Origin: JAGLQA01 sp023135565
Lineage (GTDB): Bacteria > Acidobacteriota > Aminicenantia > UBA2199
Direction of reading: 5' to 3'
DNA: 31,268 nt
Assembly (NCBI GenBank): GCA_030639305.1
Contig: DAOWCY010000068.1
Coordinates: 1 to 31,268 of the forward strand
The position numbers and the translations under genes are program-made. Every line of letters starts with the position of its first letter. The first letter of the stretch is position 1. Positions 13,221 through 22,531 of the stretch are shown piece after piece. A model generated the notes under the pieces. That model saw only the letters and a program-made list of their open reading frames with translations. It was not told the origin of the DNA and did no database searches.

Positions 13221-16200
13221 ATGGACATTTACAGCTTAAGAAAAAGGAGCAAGAAATTGCTTAAAAACCCGTTAAGGAGGGGTTTTATAGGACTTTTACG
13301 CCTTTTTTTAATTTTAATTCTCCTGCCGCTTATATTACCGGCCCGGCAGCCGGGGATAACCTTCGACAGCATCTCTACGGAAGAGGGCCTGTCGCAAGTC
13401 GCTGTCAGTTGTATCCTCCAGGATTTCCGCGGCTTCATGTGGTTCGGCACCCAGGACGGTTTAAATAGGTACGACGGCTACCATTTCGACATTTATAAGC
13501 ACGATCCGCTGAACCCCTCCACCCTATCGGACAGTTATATCCTGTGCGTCCTGGAAGACCGGGACAACACACTGTGGATCGGCACTTACACCGGGGGCCT
13601 TAATAAATTCGACCGGGAAAAAGAGGTATTTTCCAATTACCGCTATAATCCTGATGACCCCCTTAGTATAAGCAGCGACCACATACAGTGCCTTTTCGAG
13701 TCCCCGGTTGAGCCGGGTGTGCTCTGGATCGGTACACGCAGCGGTTTAAACAAATTCTCTGTGGAAAAGGAACAGTGCACCCGGTATATCCATGATCCCG
13801 GGAAGCAGACCGGTTTGAGTGATAACCGGGTACAGGCAATCTTCGCCACCCCGGCAGCCCCCAACGTACTCTGGATCGGCACTGAAAATGGGCTAAACCG
13901 CTTCGACAGCGAAACAGGCCGGTTTACCCATTACTTTTTTGACGCCGGCAAAAAGGGAACCCTCAGTAATAATATTATCTATAGTATATATGAAGATAGT
14001 TCCGGCAGGATGTGGATAGGAACAAACGGAGGGCTAAACCTTTTCGACCGGGAAAAAGAAACCTTTACCCCTTTTGTGTTTCACCCCGGCAGCCCCAAAA
14101 GCTTGAGCAATGATCGCATCAGGGCCATTTACGAATCCCCCGCCGAACCGGGAATACTCTGGGTAGGAACTTTCGGCGGCGGTTTAAACCGCTTTGACCC
14201 CGGGAAAAAAGAATTTGCCCACTGGACATACGAACCCGGCAGTTCCGGCAGCATCAACGATGACTTTATCTCTTGTTTGTATGAGGACAGGTCGGGCGCC
14301 ACATGGATCGGCAGCAGCCGTGGTTTAAACCGCCTGGACCGGTATCGCAAAAAATTTATCCATTACAGTCATAATCCCAATGATCCCGGCAGCTTGAGCA
14401 GCAGCGATGTGCGCGCCATCCTGGAAGACCGGGACGGGACACTCTGGATCGGCGCTTACGGCGGAGGACTTAACCGCTTCCGCCGGGAACAGGGGCAATT
14501 TACCCATTACCGCCATATACCGGGCAGCAGCGCTAGTTTGAGCAGCGATTCCGTCAGGGTCATTTATGAAGACAGGGAAAGGGCGCTCTGGATCGGCACC
14601 TTAGACGGCGGGCTTAACCGCTTCGATCGCAAAACCGGCAAATTTAAGCATTATAGATATAATCCCACAGACCCCTACAGTTTAGGAAACGACTATGTCA
14701 GGGCCATAATCGAAGACAAAAAAGGCAACCTCTGGATCGGCACTTATGACGGCGGTTTAAATCGCTTCGATCGCAAAAAAGAGTCGTTTAAAAGATATAA
14801 ATACGACCCCAGGAAACCCGGGAGCCTGAGTCATAACCGGGTTCTTGTTTTGTTTGAAGACCGCAGAGGCGAGCTCTGGGTGGGAACCAGCGGCGGCCTG
14901 AATAGATTCCGGCGGCGCCGGGAAAATTTTACCGCTTACCGGAACCGGCCCCGTGATTTATACAGCCTGGGGAACAATGTGGTGATGTCTATTTACGAAG
15001 ACCGGGCCGGGAATTTCTGGGTCGGCACCTATGGCGGCGGGCTCAACCGTTTAGACAGGGACAGCGGGCTTTTTACCCGTTTTACCGAAAAAGACGGCCT
15101 GCCCAACGACGTGATATACAGCATACTGGAAGATGAAAAAGGGCATCTCTGGTTGAGCACTAACAAAGGCATATCCCATTTTAACCCGGAAAAGATTTCT
15201 TTTAAGAACTATGACACAGGGGATGGGCTGCAGCACAATGAATTCAATGCCGGCGCTTATTTTAAAAGCAAAAGCGGAGAGATGTTCTTCGGCGGCGTCA
15301 ACGGGTTCAATGCCTTTTTCCCCAGCCGCATCCAGTCCAATCCCCACGCACCGGCAGTGGTCATCTCCAAATTCAACTTGTTTAACAAACCTGTTTCCAT
15401 CGGAGCGAAAATAGCAGGCCGGGTGGTGCTAACTAAATCGATCACGGAAACCCGGGCCATTACCCTTACTCACCGGCACACTTTTTTCTCTCTCGAGTAT
15501 GCGGCGCTGCACTATGCCAACCCTGCCAAGAACCGCTGTGCCTACAAAATGGAGGGCCTGGAAAAAGAATGGAATTATGTGGGCCAGCGCCGTTTTGCCA
15601 ATTACACCACCCTGCCGCCCGGGGAATATGTGTTCCGGGTGAAGGGGGCCAATAATGACGGAACCTGGAATGAAGCAGGCGTATCTTTAGCAATAGAAGT
15701 GCTGCCCGTTTTCTGGCAGACCTGGTGGTTTCTCCTGCTCTGTGTCCTGGCAGCCGTTTTTTTTGGGGTCAGCCTGTTCCGGCTCCGGGTCAAACAGTTA
15801 AAGAAACGCAAAAAAGAGTTGGAACACTTGATTAATCTTCGTACCGACCAGTTGACACAGGCCAACAAAGAGATGGAGAAGCTTTCCATAGTTGCCCGCG
15901 AGACCGACAGCGCCGTTATGATCATAGATGCGGACGGCAACTTCGAATGGGTTAACGAAGGGTTCACGCGCACTTTCGGCTGGACGCTGGAGCAGTTGAT
16001 TGCCGAAAGGGGCAGGAGCCTGCTCTCATCCAGCGCCAATCCTAATATCAAGGACGTGATAAGAACCTGTGTCGAAGAAAAGAAAACCGTCACCTATCAA
16101 AGTACCGACCGGCCCCAGCCGGACAGGAAAATCTGGACACAGACCACTTTGACGCCTATCCTGGACCAAGCAGGCAAGGTGACAAAATTAGTGGCCATAG

Positions 16201-17912
16201 ACTCCGATATCACCAGGATCAAAGAAACCGAAGAAAGAATCAAAGAACAGAACAAAGCTATTTTAAAACAATCCCGGGAATTAAAGAAAGCCTATGAAAT
16301 AGCCAGGAAAGAACGGGAAGCAGCGGAGGTGGCCAACCGTGCCAAGAGCATGTTCCTGGCCAGGATGAGTCATGAGATTCGCACCCCCTTGAACGGCGTC
16401 ATCGGTTTTTCCGATTTGATGTTGGAAACCGAACTTAACGAAGAGCAGACCGATTATATCAAGACTATCACCCGAAGCGGAGAAGCGCTGCTGGCCCTGA
16501 TCGAAGATATCCTCGATATTTCCAGGATCGAGGCCGGGAAATTGACTTTTGAAGACAGTGATTTTGACCCGGAGATACTGGCCTTTGATGTATGCAATAT
16601 GATTTACCCCCGTATCGGCGGGAAAAGGATCGAGGTTTTGTGCCGCATAGGAGATCATGTGCCGGCTTTTATCAGGAGCGACCCGGGCAGGATGCGCCAG
16701 GTGCTGGTTAATTTAATGAACAATGCCGTTAAGTTTACCGCCGAGGGTGAGGTCGAGTTATCTTTAGACGTGGCAGAGGAAAAAGACAACCGTTTAAAAT
16801 TCCATGCCTCGGTAAGAGACACCGGCGACGGTATCCCGAAAGACAAGCAGGAGACTATCTTCGAAACTTTCCAGCAGATAGATGAATCTTATTCCCGGAG
16901 ATATGGCGGTGCAGGCTTAGGGTTGTCCATTTGCCGGCAGATAGCCAGGCTGCTGCAAGGGGATGTGTGGGTTGAGAGTGAGGAAGGTAAAGGGAGTATT
17001 TTTCATTTTACGGCTTACGTAAAAAAATCGGCCAGGAAACCGCAGGTCAGGCCGGACATACAGACTTTATCCGGGAAGAGAGCGTTAATCGTGGATGACA
17101 ATCCCACTAACATATCCATATTATCTCAATTCTTGCACCGGGCCGGGATGACCACCGTGGAATTACTGGAGAGCCGGCAGGTGCTGCCTGCCCTTTTAAA
17201 GAGTATCGAAGCAGGGAAGCCGGTGGATATTTGTATACTGGATATCCACATGCCTGATATGAGCGGTTATGAATTAGCCGAGCAGCTAAGGGCGTACCCG
17301 GACTCCCGTGTGTCGAAACTGCCGCTGCTGGCCTTCACTTCTTCCGCTGCCATGCAAGCGAAATTGTTCAGGGAATCCGGTTTCAGCGGTTTTTTGCCCA
17401 AGCCCATCCAGAGGTACAAGCTTTTGGCTATGGTGGAGCGGTTACTGCGGTTCGATTCGGAAGAGATCGAGGAAGCGGTTAAGACGGGGCGGGTACTCAC
17501 CCGGCACACGCTGAGGGAAGAGGCGAAACACTCCATCCGGATATTGGTAGTCGAGGACAACATAGTCAACCAGAAACTGGTAGATCATATTTTGACCCGG
17601 GCCGGTTATCGCATTAACATAGTCAACAATGGCCGGGAAGCGGTTGATGAGGTGGCTAAGAATCCCGCTAAATATGACCTTGTGTTCATGGACATCAACA
17701 TGCCTGAGATGGATGGCCGGGAAGCCACCCGGCGTATCAGGGAACAAGGGCACACTGATTTGCCCATATTAGCCATGACAGCCTATGCCATGAAAGAGGA
17801 CCGGGAGGAATTTTTGCGAGCCGGGATGGATGATTACATCCCCAAGCCGATGAAGCGGGAGATGGTTTACCGCATGGTAGACAAGTGGGTATTAAAAAGG
17901 ATGGAGCGGTAA
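13221..17912 (+). CDS. Hybrid histidine kinase with two-component-regulator propeller sensor (1563 aa)
   Basis: Membrane sensor kinase. A signal or anchor segment (GFIGLLRLFLILILLPLILPA) is followed by 14 blade motifs of the type LWIGTxxGGLNRFD, enough for two seven-bladed Reg_prop propellers, up to about residue 700. A Y_Y_Y domain, one transmembrane helix (about 832-852, WWFLLLCVLAAVFFGVSLF), a PAS domain (about 895-1000), HisKA with the phospho-accepting H1051 in MSHEIRTPLNG, HATPase with GAGLGLSICRQIA, and two receivers follow. The phospho-acceptor aspartates are D1341 (ILDIHMPDMSG) and D1491 (FMDINMPEMDG). Unlike Bacteroides HTCS regulators it has no C-terminal AraC DNA-binding domain, so it must signal through a separate Hpt or response regulator. 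ATG 13221 lacks a ribosome binding site; an in-frame TTG at 13257 follows AAGGAG at 13244-13249 and may be the true start. Confidence 0.9.
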   Translation: MDIYSLRKRSKKLLKNPLRRGFIGLLRLFLILILLPLILPARQPGITFDSISTEEGLSQVAVSCILQDFRGFMWFGTQDGLNRYDGYHFDIYKHDPLNPSTLSDSYILCVLEDRDNTLWIGTYTGGLNKFDREKEVFSNYRYNPDDPLSISSDHIQCLFESPVEPGVLWIGTRSGLNKFSVEKEQCTRYIHDPGKQTGLSDNRVQAIFATPAAPNVLWIGTENGLNRFDSETGRFTHYFFDAGKKGTLSNNIIYSIYEDSSGRMWIGTNGGLNLFDREKETFTPFVFHPGSPKSLSNDRIRAIYESPAEPGILWVGTFGGGLNRFDPGKKEFAHWTYEPGSSGSINDDFISCLYEDRSGATWIGSSRGLNRLDRYRKKFIHYSHNPNDPGSLSSSDVRAILEDRDGTLWIGAYGGGLNRFRREQGQFTHYRHIPGSSASLSSDSVRVIYEDRERALWIGTLDGGLNRFDRKTGKFKHYRYNPTDPYSLGNDYVRAIIEDKKGNLWIGTYDGGLNRFDRKKESFKRYKYDPRKPGSLSHNRVLVLFEDRRGELWVGTSGGLNRFRRRRENFTAYRNRPRDLYSLGNNVVMSIYEDRAGNFWVGTYGGGLNRLDRDSGLFTRFTEKDGLPNDVIYSILEDEKGHLWLSTNKGISHFNPEKISFKNYDTGDGLQHNEFNAGAYFKSKSGEMFFGGVNGFNAFFPSRIQSNPHAPAVVISKFNLFNKPVSIGAKIAGRVVLTKSITETRAITLTHRHTFFSLEYAALHYANPAKNRCAYKMEGLEKEWNYVGQRRFANYTTLPPGEYVFRVKGANNDGTWNEAGVSLAIEVLPVFWQTWWFLLLCVLAAVFFGVSLFRLRVKQLKKRKKELEHLINLRTDQLTQANKEMEKLSIVARETDSAVMIIDADGNFEWVNEGFTRTFGWTLEQLIAERGRSLLSSSANPNIKDVIRTCVEEKKTVTYQSTDRPQPDRKIWTQTTLTPILDQAGKVTKLVAIDSDITRIKETEERIKEQNKAILKQSRELKKAYEIARKEREAAEVANRAKSMFLARMSHEIRTPLNGVIGFSDLMLETELNEEQTDYIKTITRSGEALLALIEDILDISRIEAGKLTFEDSDFDPEILAFDVCNMIYPRIGGKRIEVLCRIGDHVPAFIRSDPGRMRQVLVNLMNNAVKFTAEGEVELSLDVAEEKDNRLKFHASVRDTGDGIPKDKQETIFETFQQIDESYSRRYGGAGLGLSICRQIARLLQGDVWVESEEGKGSIFHFTAYVKKSARKPQVRPDIQTLSGKRALIVDDNPTNISILSQFLHRAGMTTVELLESRQVLPALLKSIEAGKPVDICILDIHMPDMSGYELAEQLRAYPDSRVSKLPLLAFTSSAAMQAKLFRESGFSGFLPKPIQRYKLLAMVERLLRFDSEEIEEAVKTGRVLTRHTLREEAKHSIRILVVEDNIVNQKLVDHILTRAGYRINIVNNGREAVDEVAKNPAKYDLVFMDINMPEMDGREATRRIREQGHTDLPILAMTAYAMKEDREEFLRAGMDDYIPKPMKREMVYRMVDKWVLKRMER

Positions 17913-17937
17913 CCCCCGCGTTTTTCTTTAAAAAAAA

Positions 17938-18174
17938 TTATACCGCTATTTGTACCGGCTCCCGGACATGCAGAACTTCCCTACCTTTAATCGGTCGAAT
18001 ATCCTCACGATTAAGTGTGAGCAAAGCAACGGTATTGCCATCAATAGTTATAAACTCCACCTCGAATGAAGCGCCGTTTTCGTAGGTATGCACCACTGCC
18101 CCGATATCACCTTGTTTAAGGCCATGTTCGCTGAAATCACGGGTAATAACTACTGTATCTAATTCACGAATCAT
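17938..18174 (-). CDS. DUF4926 domain protein (78 aa)
   Basis: A small cytoplasmic protein matching the DUF4926 pattern: IRELDTVVITRDFSEHGLKQ, GDIGAVVHTY, then FEVEFITIDGNTVALLTLNR and EDIRP. The start codon at 18174 is chosen because CGGAGGT lies just upstream; an upstream in-frame start would swallow that site. The family fold resembles a small SH3-like barrel and is often found near toxin-antitoxin or mobile loci, but its function is unknown. It ends 25 bases from the convergent kinase gene and lies downstream of the molybdenum hydroxylase on the same strand. Confidence 0.75.
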   Translation of the reverse strand: MIRELDTVVITRDFSEHGLKQGDIGAVVHTYENGASFEVEFITIDGNTVALLTLNREDIRPIKGREVLHVREPVQIAV

Positions 18175-18257
18175 CTTATACCTCCGAATTATCTTCAACC
18201 GGGGTCAGTCTTTTCAAGCTGCCCAAAAATTAAATTAACCTCACCGAAAACGGCAAG

Positions 18258-20810
18258 CTATTCTCGCAGCATGGGGAGCTTCGTGCGGCGGACTTTGTCG
18301 AAAGAATATAACGCATTGGCCACCGCCGGGGCCGTAGGCACTAAACCGATCTCCCCTATCCCTTTGGCTCCATAGGGACCCAGCGGGTCTTTGACTTCGA
18401 CGCCCAAAACGACTATCTCCGGGGTGTCCTGGATCTTTAAAATACCGAGATCGCGCAGCTTCGTGCTCAGCGGCCGGCCTTGCTCCATGGGGAAATCTTC
18501 ACTCAAAGCATAACCTAAACCCATGTGCACCGCGCCCTGGATCTGGCTCTCGAAAAGAACCGGGTTGATTATTTTCCCGGCGTCATGAGCCGCATAAACC
18601 GTGTCGATTTTCCCGGTTTCATCCAATACCACTAACTGGGCCGCGTAACTGTAAGAATAGTGCGTAATCACTTCCCCCGGTGCTCCAGGTGCGGTAGACC
18701 TATCGAAACTCCAGCGGCCTGGATACACTTTACCTTTTAATTGCGCCAGGGATTTTTCTTGCAGGTCTTTTTTGAGCGCTCCGGCTGCATTTATCACCGC
18801 GTTCCCCACTAAAGAAGTGCCGCGGCTGGCTGTGGTCATGCCTGCTTTGGCTTCATAGGCAGTGCAAACTTTTACTTCCACTACACGCGGGTCTATGCCG
18901 GTCTCTTCACACAGGGTTTGCAGCGCCACGGTATGAACACCCTGCCCCATCTCGGTCCAACCATGATGTAGCACCACATGATCCGCGGACACTATCTCGA
19001 TTTTTACTTCGGCAAAATCGGCCATACCGTTGCCTATGCCGCAGTTTTTTATGCCGCAGGCCAGACCGGCATACTGCGCCGCGTAAAACTTTTCTTTTAC
19101 GGCCAACAGGCTCTCCCGCACACCCACTCCAGCGTGCAGCACCTGGCCGGCGGCGGTTTGCGATCCCGGCGCTAAGGCATTATCGAAACGAAACTGCCAG
19201 CGGTCGAATCCGCCTTTTTCGCAAAGTTCGTCGATGCAGCTTTCTAAAGCGAAAGTGACCTGGTTGACGCCGAACCCCCTCATGGCTCCGCCGGGGATAT
19301 TATTGGTATAGATAGTTTTCGCTGTCACGTCTACTGTGGGGACGTGGTAAGCGCCGGTAGAATGACCGGCGGCCCGCTCCAATACTTTTTTGCCTACCGA
19401 GGCATAAGCCCCGGTATCGCCGCATATCCGGGCTTTGACCACGGTAAGTTTGCCCCGCTCATCGCAGCCTACCGTATAGTCCATCACCATGGGGTGGCGC
19501 TTGGGGTGCATGACCATGGATTCGGGACGGGAAAGATGCAGCTTGACCGGTTTTTGCAGCCGGTAAGCAAACAGCGCGGCATGGCCCTGAACAGTCATGT
19601 CCTCTTTGCCGCCGAAACCGCCGCCCGCCGCCACCTGGGTGACTTTTACTTTCTCTTCCGGCAGGCCCAGGATGCGGGCAATCTGCCTGCGGTCTTCATA
19701 TACTCCCTGGCCCTGGGAATAAACTTCTATGCCGCCCTTTTCCCAGGGCAGGGCCACGGCAGTTTCCGTTTCCAAGAAAGCGTGTTCGATGCGCTGGGTT
19801 TTAAAGGTTCGCGTTACCACATGGGCGGATTCCAGGATGGCCGCCCCGGAGTCGCCGCCCCTTGTTATGACACAGGTGTCCAGCAGGTTGCCTTTTTCAT
19901 GGACTTTGTTGGGGCCGGTTTCGGCTTGCAGCATACCGGTTATGGGTTCCAGCACTTCATAATCGACATCGATGAGTGCGGCGGCTGCCCTGGCAGCGCT
20001 TTCGCTCTCCGCCACTACCCCGGCCAGCACATCGCCTACATACCGGGTGGTTTCCCCGGCCATCACCAGCAGCGGCCAATCATTAACGATCAAACCATTA
20101 TATCGTTCGCCGGGGATATCCGCGCCGGTGAATACTCGCACCACGCCCGCTGCTTTTTGGGCCGCGGAGATGTCGATTCTTTTTACCCGGGCCCGGGGGT
20201 GGTCGCTGAATTTTAAGACTGCGTGCAGTAGATTTTCGATTTTTAAGTCGTCTACGAAAGGACTCTGCCCGATTGCTTTTTGAAAGGCGTCGTATTTAGG
20301 CAAGCTGCTGCCGATGCCGGCCCGGGGGCTTAATTCGATCTCCTTTTTGCCCCGCAGCGCCCCGGCGGCATGCCGGATGGCTTCGATTATTTTCAAATAG
20401 CCGGTACAGCGGCACAAGTTGAATTTCAGGGCTTTTTTGATTTCGTCTACTGTAGGATGGGGATTTTTTTTAAGAAGAATCTTTGTTCTCATCAAGAATC
20501 CGGGAGTGCAGAAACCGCACTGCACCGCGCCTTTCTCTACAAACGAGCGGGCCAAAGTGCGGCGCAGTTCCTCCGGCAGTCCTTCTAAAGTAATGATCTC
20601 CGCCCCCGCCGTTTTTTTCATAGGCGTCACGCAGGACAGGGTGGGTTTCCCGTTCATTTCCAGCAAACAGGCCCCGCAAGCTGCCTGCCCGGAACAGCCG
20701 TCTTTTGTTGAAATGATGCCTTCGATTTCCCGCAGGTATTTCAAAAGAGACAGGTCCGGGTCGCCTTTAAAGTTTTTTTCCTGTCCGTTTAATCTAAATT
20801 TTATCGCCAT
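18258..20810 (-). CDS. Fused 2Fe-2S / molybdopterin hydroxylase, selenium-dependent xanthine dehydrogenase-like (850 aa)
   Basis: Cytoplasmic molybdenum hydroxylase of the xanthine dehydrogenase/aldehyde oxidoreductase family. The N-terminal plant-type 2Fe-2S domain has C39, C45, C48 and C60; the second 2Fe-2S domain has QCGFCTPG and CRCTGY (C98, C101, C133, C135). The molybdopterin domain runs from about residue 165 to the end, with AAGGGFGGKED, AMRGFGVNQ and GAKGIGEIGLVPTAPA. There is no FAD subunit, as in Desulfovibrio aldehyde oxidoreductase, but the length and the KDGCSGQAACGAC spacing recall the selenium-dependent xanthine dehydrogenase family (TIGR03311). It probably hydroxylates a purine or other N-heterocycle and passes electrons to an unknown partner. 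No accessory or transport genes adjoin it. A weak GCAGG ribosome binding site precedes ATG. Confidence 0.85.
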   Translation of the reverse strand: MAIKFRLNGQEKNFKGDPDLSLLKYLREIEGIISTKDGCSGQAACGACLLEMNGKPTLSCVTPMKKTAGAEIITLEGLPEELRRTLARSFVEKGAVQCGFCTPGFLMRTKILLKKNPHPTVDEIKKALKFNLCRCTGYLKIIEAIRHAAGALRGKKEIELSPRAGIGSSLPKYDAFQKAIGQSPFVDDLKIENLLHAVLKFSDHPRARVKRIDISAAQKAAGVVRVFTGADIPGERYNGLIVNDWPLLVMAGETTRYVGDVLAGVVAESESAARAAAALIDVDYEVLEPITGMLQAETGPNKVHEKGNLLDTCVITRGGDSGAAILESAHVVTRTFKTQRIEHAFLETETAVALPWEKGGIEVYSQGQGVYEDRRQIARILGLPEEKVKVTQVAAGGGFGGKEDMTVQGHAALFAYRLQKPVKLHLSRPESMVMHPKRHPMVMDYTVGCDERGKLTVVKARICGDTGAYASVGKKVLERAAGHSTGAYHVPTVDVTAKTIYTNNIPGGAMRGFGVNQVTFALESCIDELCEKGGFDRWQFRFDNALAPGSQTAAGQVLHAGVGVRESLLAVKEKFYAAQYAGLACGIKNCGIGNGMADFAEVKIEIVSADHVVLHHGWTEMGQGVHTVALQTLCEETGIDPRVVEVKVCTAYEAKAGMTTASRGTSLVGNAVINAAGALKKDLQEKSLAQLKGKVYPGRWSFDRSTAPGAPGEVITHYSYSYAAQLVVLDETGKIDTVYAAHDAGKIINPVLFESQIQGAVHMGLGYALSEDFPMEQGRPLSTKLRDLGILKIQDTPEIVVLGVEVKDPLGPYGAKGIGEIGLVPTAPAVANALYSFDKVRRTKLPMLRE

Positions 20811-20846
20811 TTTTTGCCTGCAAATACATTAGAACAATAGATTTCT

Positions 20847-20875
20847 ATTATATCATATCCTTGCTTTATACCCAA
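20847..20875 (-). promoter_or_regulatory. Extended -10 promoter of the molybdenum hydroxylase gene
   Basis: On the minus strand TGATATAAT gives an extended -10 (TATAAT at 20852-20847). TTGGGT stands 17 bases upstream as a weak -35. It lies about 40 bases before the start codon. Confidence 0.55.
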
Positions 20876-21273
20876 AATCATTTAACGTAACCATCCAAAT
20901 TTTCCAATAAAAGGAAAAAATGGACAAGTTAATTCTTTCTCCAACAAAAGTTTTGTTGTTACTCAAATCTTTATGACTTACGGGTTTTCAGTGGATATAA
21001 TATCCAGTAAATTAGATATTTTACAGGTTGTAATGAGTTGTCAAAAGCACTCAAGAGCCTTACCGATACACAATCCGCCAAAACAGATAAGGAGCTTCAC
21101 AGTTAAAGAGAAAAACTACAACTTAAAGAAAGAATTGGCCTGTCCCCTTTTTTTAATCAAAGAAAACTTTTCTGAACCGTAAAAAGGGGAGTGGTTTTCT
21201 TTTTTCAACAGGATGTACACTTATCCCTGCAAATTTGGCTGCAAGCCGCCGGATTCTTTTACAACTTGCGGTC
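20876..21273. other. Gene-free stretch with palindromes and repeat fragments
   Basis: No gene is seen. CAACAAAAGTTTTGTTG (20942-20958) is a near-perfect palindrome matching part of dispersed repeat copy E. TGGATATAATATCCA (20992-21006) is a 15-base perfect palindrome. GGCCTGTCCCC followed by a T-run (near 21138-21155) is the reverse complement of the GGGGACAGG motif seen elsewhere. The stretch looks like eroded repeat material. Confidence 0.45.
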
Positions 21274-22224
21274 TCATCCCTGCAAAGCCAGGGTTTTAAT
21301 TTCTTCTATAGAAAGGCCGGTGGCTTTCGCGATGATATTAAGGTCTATACCTATAGCAATTAATTCTTTTGCTGTTTCAATCTTCCCTGTTTTCATTCCT
21401 GTTTTCATTCCTTCTTCGTGCGCCAACCTTTCCCAACTTGTTACATAAGGCATCTTATTTTCCTCCTCTAATTTTTCTACCTCATATTTTAATTTTTTTA
21501 TATATTTGCCCGGCAAACGGATTATCCAATCTGTAAACTTTAAAAGAGAGTCTACCTGCTTCCTGGTGTAACCATGCCGGTAACACTGCCGGACTAACTC
21601 AAACTTTATATTAAACTTATTCAGCGGTTCTGCTTTTTTCGCTTCATAGCTCTTTAACTGCGCTTTTACTACTAATGCCATAGGATTGCCGGAAGTCTCC
21701 AATAGTTTCTTTTTCTCTTTATCTAAATGATAATCTATGATCTTGACCAGGGGGTATTTCATCCGCAGTTCGAATCCCCAGCGGCTCACGTAGTACTCAT
21801 CAGGGCGGTAGCTCGGGTCCTGGTCGGTCAAGATTACAAGGGTGATAACTTCTGTTATCCCCTCTCGTTTATTATCGTAAATCCGGTAATTATAAACATA
21901 AGTTCGCTCCGGGAAAGACTTCTCTTTTTTTCCCTGGACTTCTATATGGATAAAGATAGCAATACATTTTATAGAGCCGTCTTTTAAATGAACTTTTACC
22001 AATTCGTCGGCGTACCGTTTGCCCGTTTTTCCGTCCGGGAAAATATCTCTCAACTCCTTGCTTAAAAATTCGCAGCCTTTGTTAAAATCAATATCCCGGT
22101 GTATCCGGGGGAAAAAGAATTCTAAGAACGGCTCGAAAAGTCCTTCGATTACATCTTTCCAGGCAGAATCGTAATCGGACGCTGCTGTGCCCTGTATTCG
22201 GTCGCTTTCTTGCTTCGTTTTCAT
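21274..22224 (-). CDS. Rpn family / PD-(D/E)XK nuclease-type putative transposase (316 aa)
   Basis: A cytoplasmic protein of the Rpn/PDDEXK_2 family, linked to recombination-promoting nucleases and found in many copies in some genomes. The PD-(D/E)XK core is visible as FLSKELRDIFPDG…KRYADELVKVHLKDG, then FIHIEVQGKKEKSFPERTYVYNYRIYD with the E-x-Q and later tyrosines typical of the family. The C-terminal tail has a short repeat (GMKTGMKTGK) and a helical segment (AKELIAIGIDLNIIAKATGLSIEEIK) common to these proteins. The ribosome binding site is weak. Its neighbours are repeat-rich gaps, which fits a mobile or recombination-associated gene. No terminal inverted repeats were found. Confidence 0.85.
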   Translation of the reverse strand: MKTKQESDRIQGTAASDYDSAWKDVIEGLFEPFLEFFFPRIHRDIDFNKGCEFLSKELRDIFPDGKTGKRYADELVKVHLKDGSIKCIAIFIHIEVQGKKEKSFPERTYVYNYRIYDNKREGITEVITLVILTDQDPSYRPDEYYVSRWGFELRMKYPLVKIIDYHLDKEKKKLLETSGNPMALVVKAQLKSYEAKKAEPLNKFNIKFELVRQCYRHGYTRKQVDSLLKFTDWIIRLPGKYIKKLKYEVEKLEEENKMPYVTSWERLAHEEGMKTGMKTGKIETAKELIAIGIDLNIIAKATGLSIEEIKTLALQG

Positions 22225-22390
22225 GTCGCCTATATAATAATCTAAAATCGAGTAAAATTCAATTATTTCTTAAAAATCAGCAAAAAAAGTGACGTTACTT
22301 TAAAATTAGTATTTTTACGCCACTACTGCGTGGAACGGCATTCAGAAAACGGGCTTTCGCGAAACCTAACGGTCTCCCCCCCGCGCAGCA
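22225..22390. other. Gap upstream of dispersed repeat D
   Basis: I see no gene. The first part is AT-rich leader for the nuclease gene; the second part (from about 22318) is GC-rich, with runs of C and CGCGCAGCAG leading into repeat copy D. Confidence 0.4.
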
Positions 22391-22525
22391 GTCTTACCTC
22401 CGGCGGCCCTGCCGGGAGCCAAACTTTTGAAAAAGTTTGAACAAAACTTTTGTTAATTTAAAATCAGGAACACCTCCCTGCCACGCAGTGGCTTATAGGC
22501 TGGGTGCGCCGCACCCCCTACAGAG
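22391..22525 (+). repeat. Dispersed intergenic repeat, copy D
   Basis: The block order is CTTACCTCCGGCGGCCCTGC, GGGAGCCAAACTTTTGAAAA, AACAAAACTTTTGTTAATTT, TGCCACGCAGTGGC (itself palindromic), TTATAGGCTGGGTGCGCC. It closely parallels copy C and adjoins a sulfatase-like gene tail. Confidence 0.8.
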
Positions 22526-22531
22526 GCAATC

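Noticed and set aside
15602..16093. Minus-strand 163-codon frame inside the histidine kinase gene
   Set aside because: It is antisense to a clearly conserved kinase region, with no start signals.
19344..20216. Plus-strand 290-codon open frame
   Set aside because: It lies wholly antisense to the molybdenum hydroxylase, has no ribosome binding site, and its composition (many Gly, His, Phe) is typical of a shadow of a GC-rich gene.
21274..22224. Intact insertion sequence around the Rpn/PDDEXK gene
   Set aside because: No terminal inverted repeats or target duplications are visible, and Rpn genes usually occur without IS ends.
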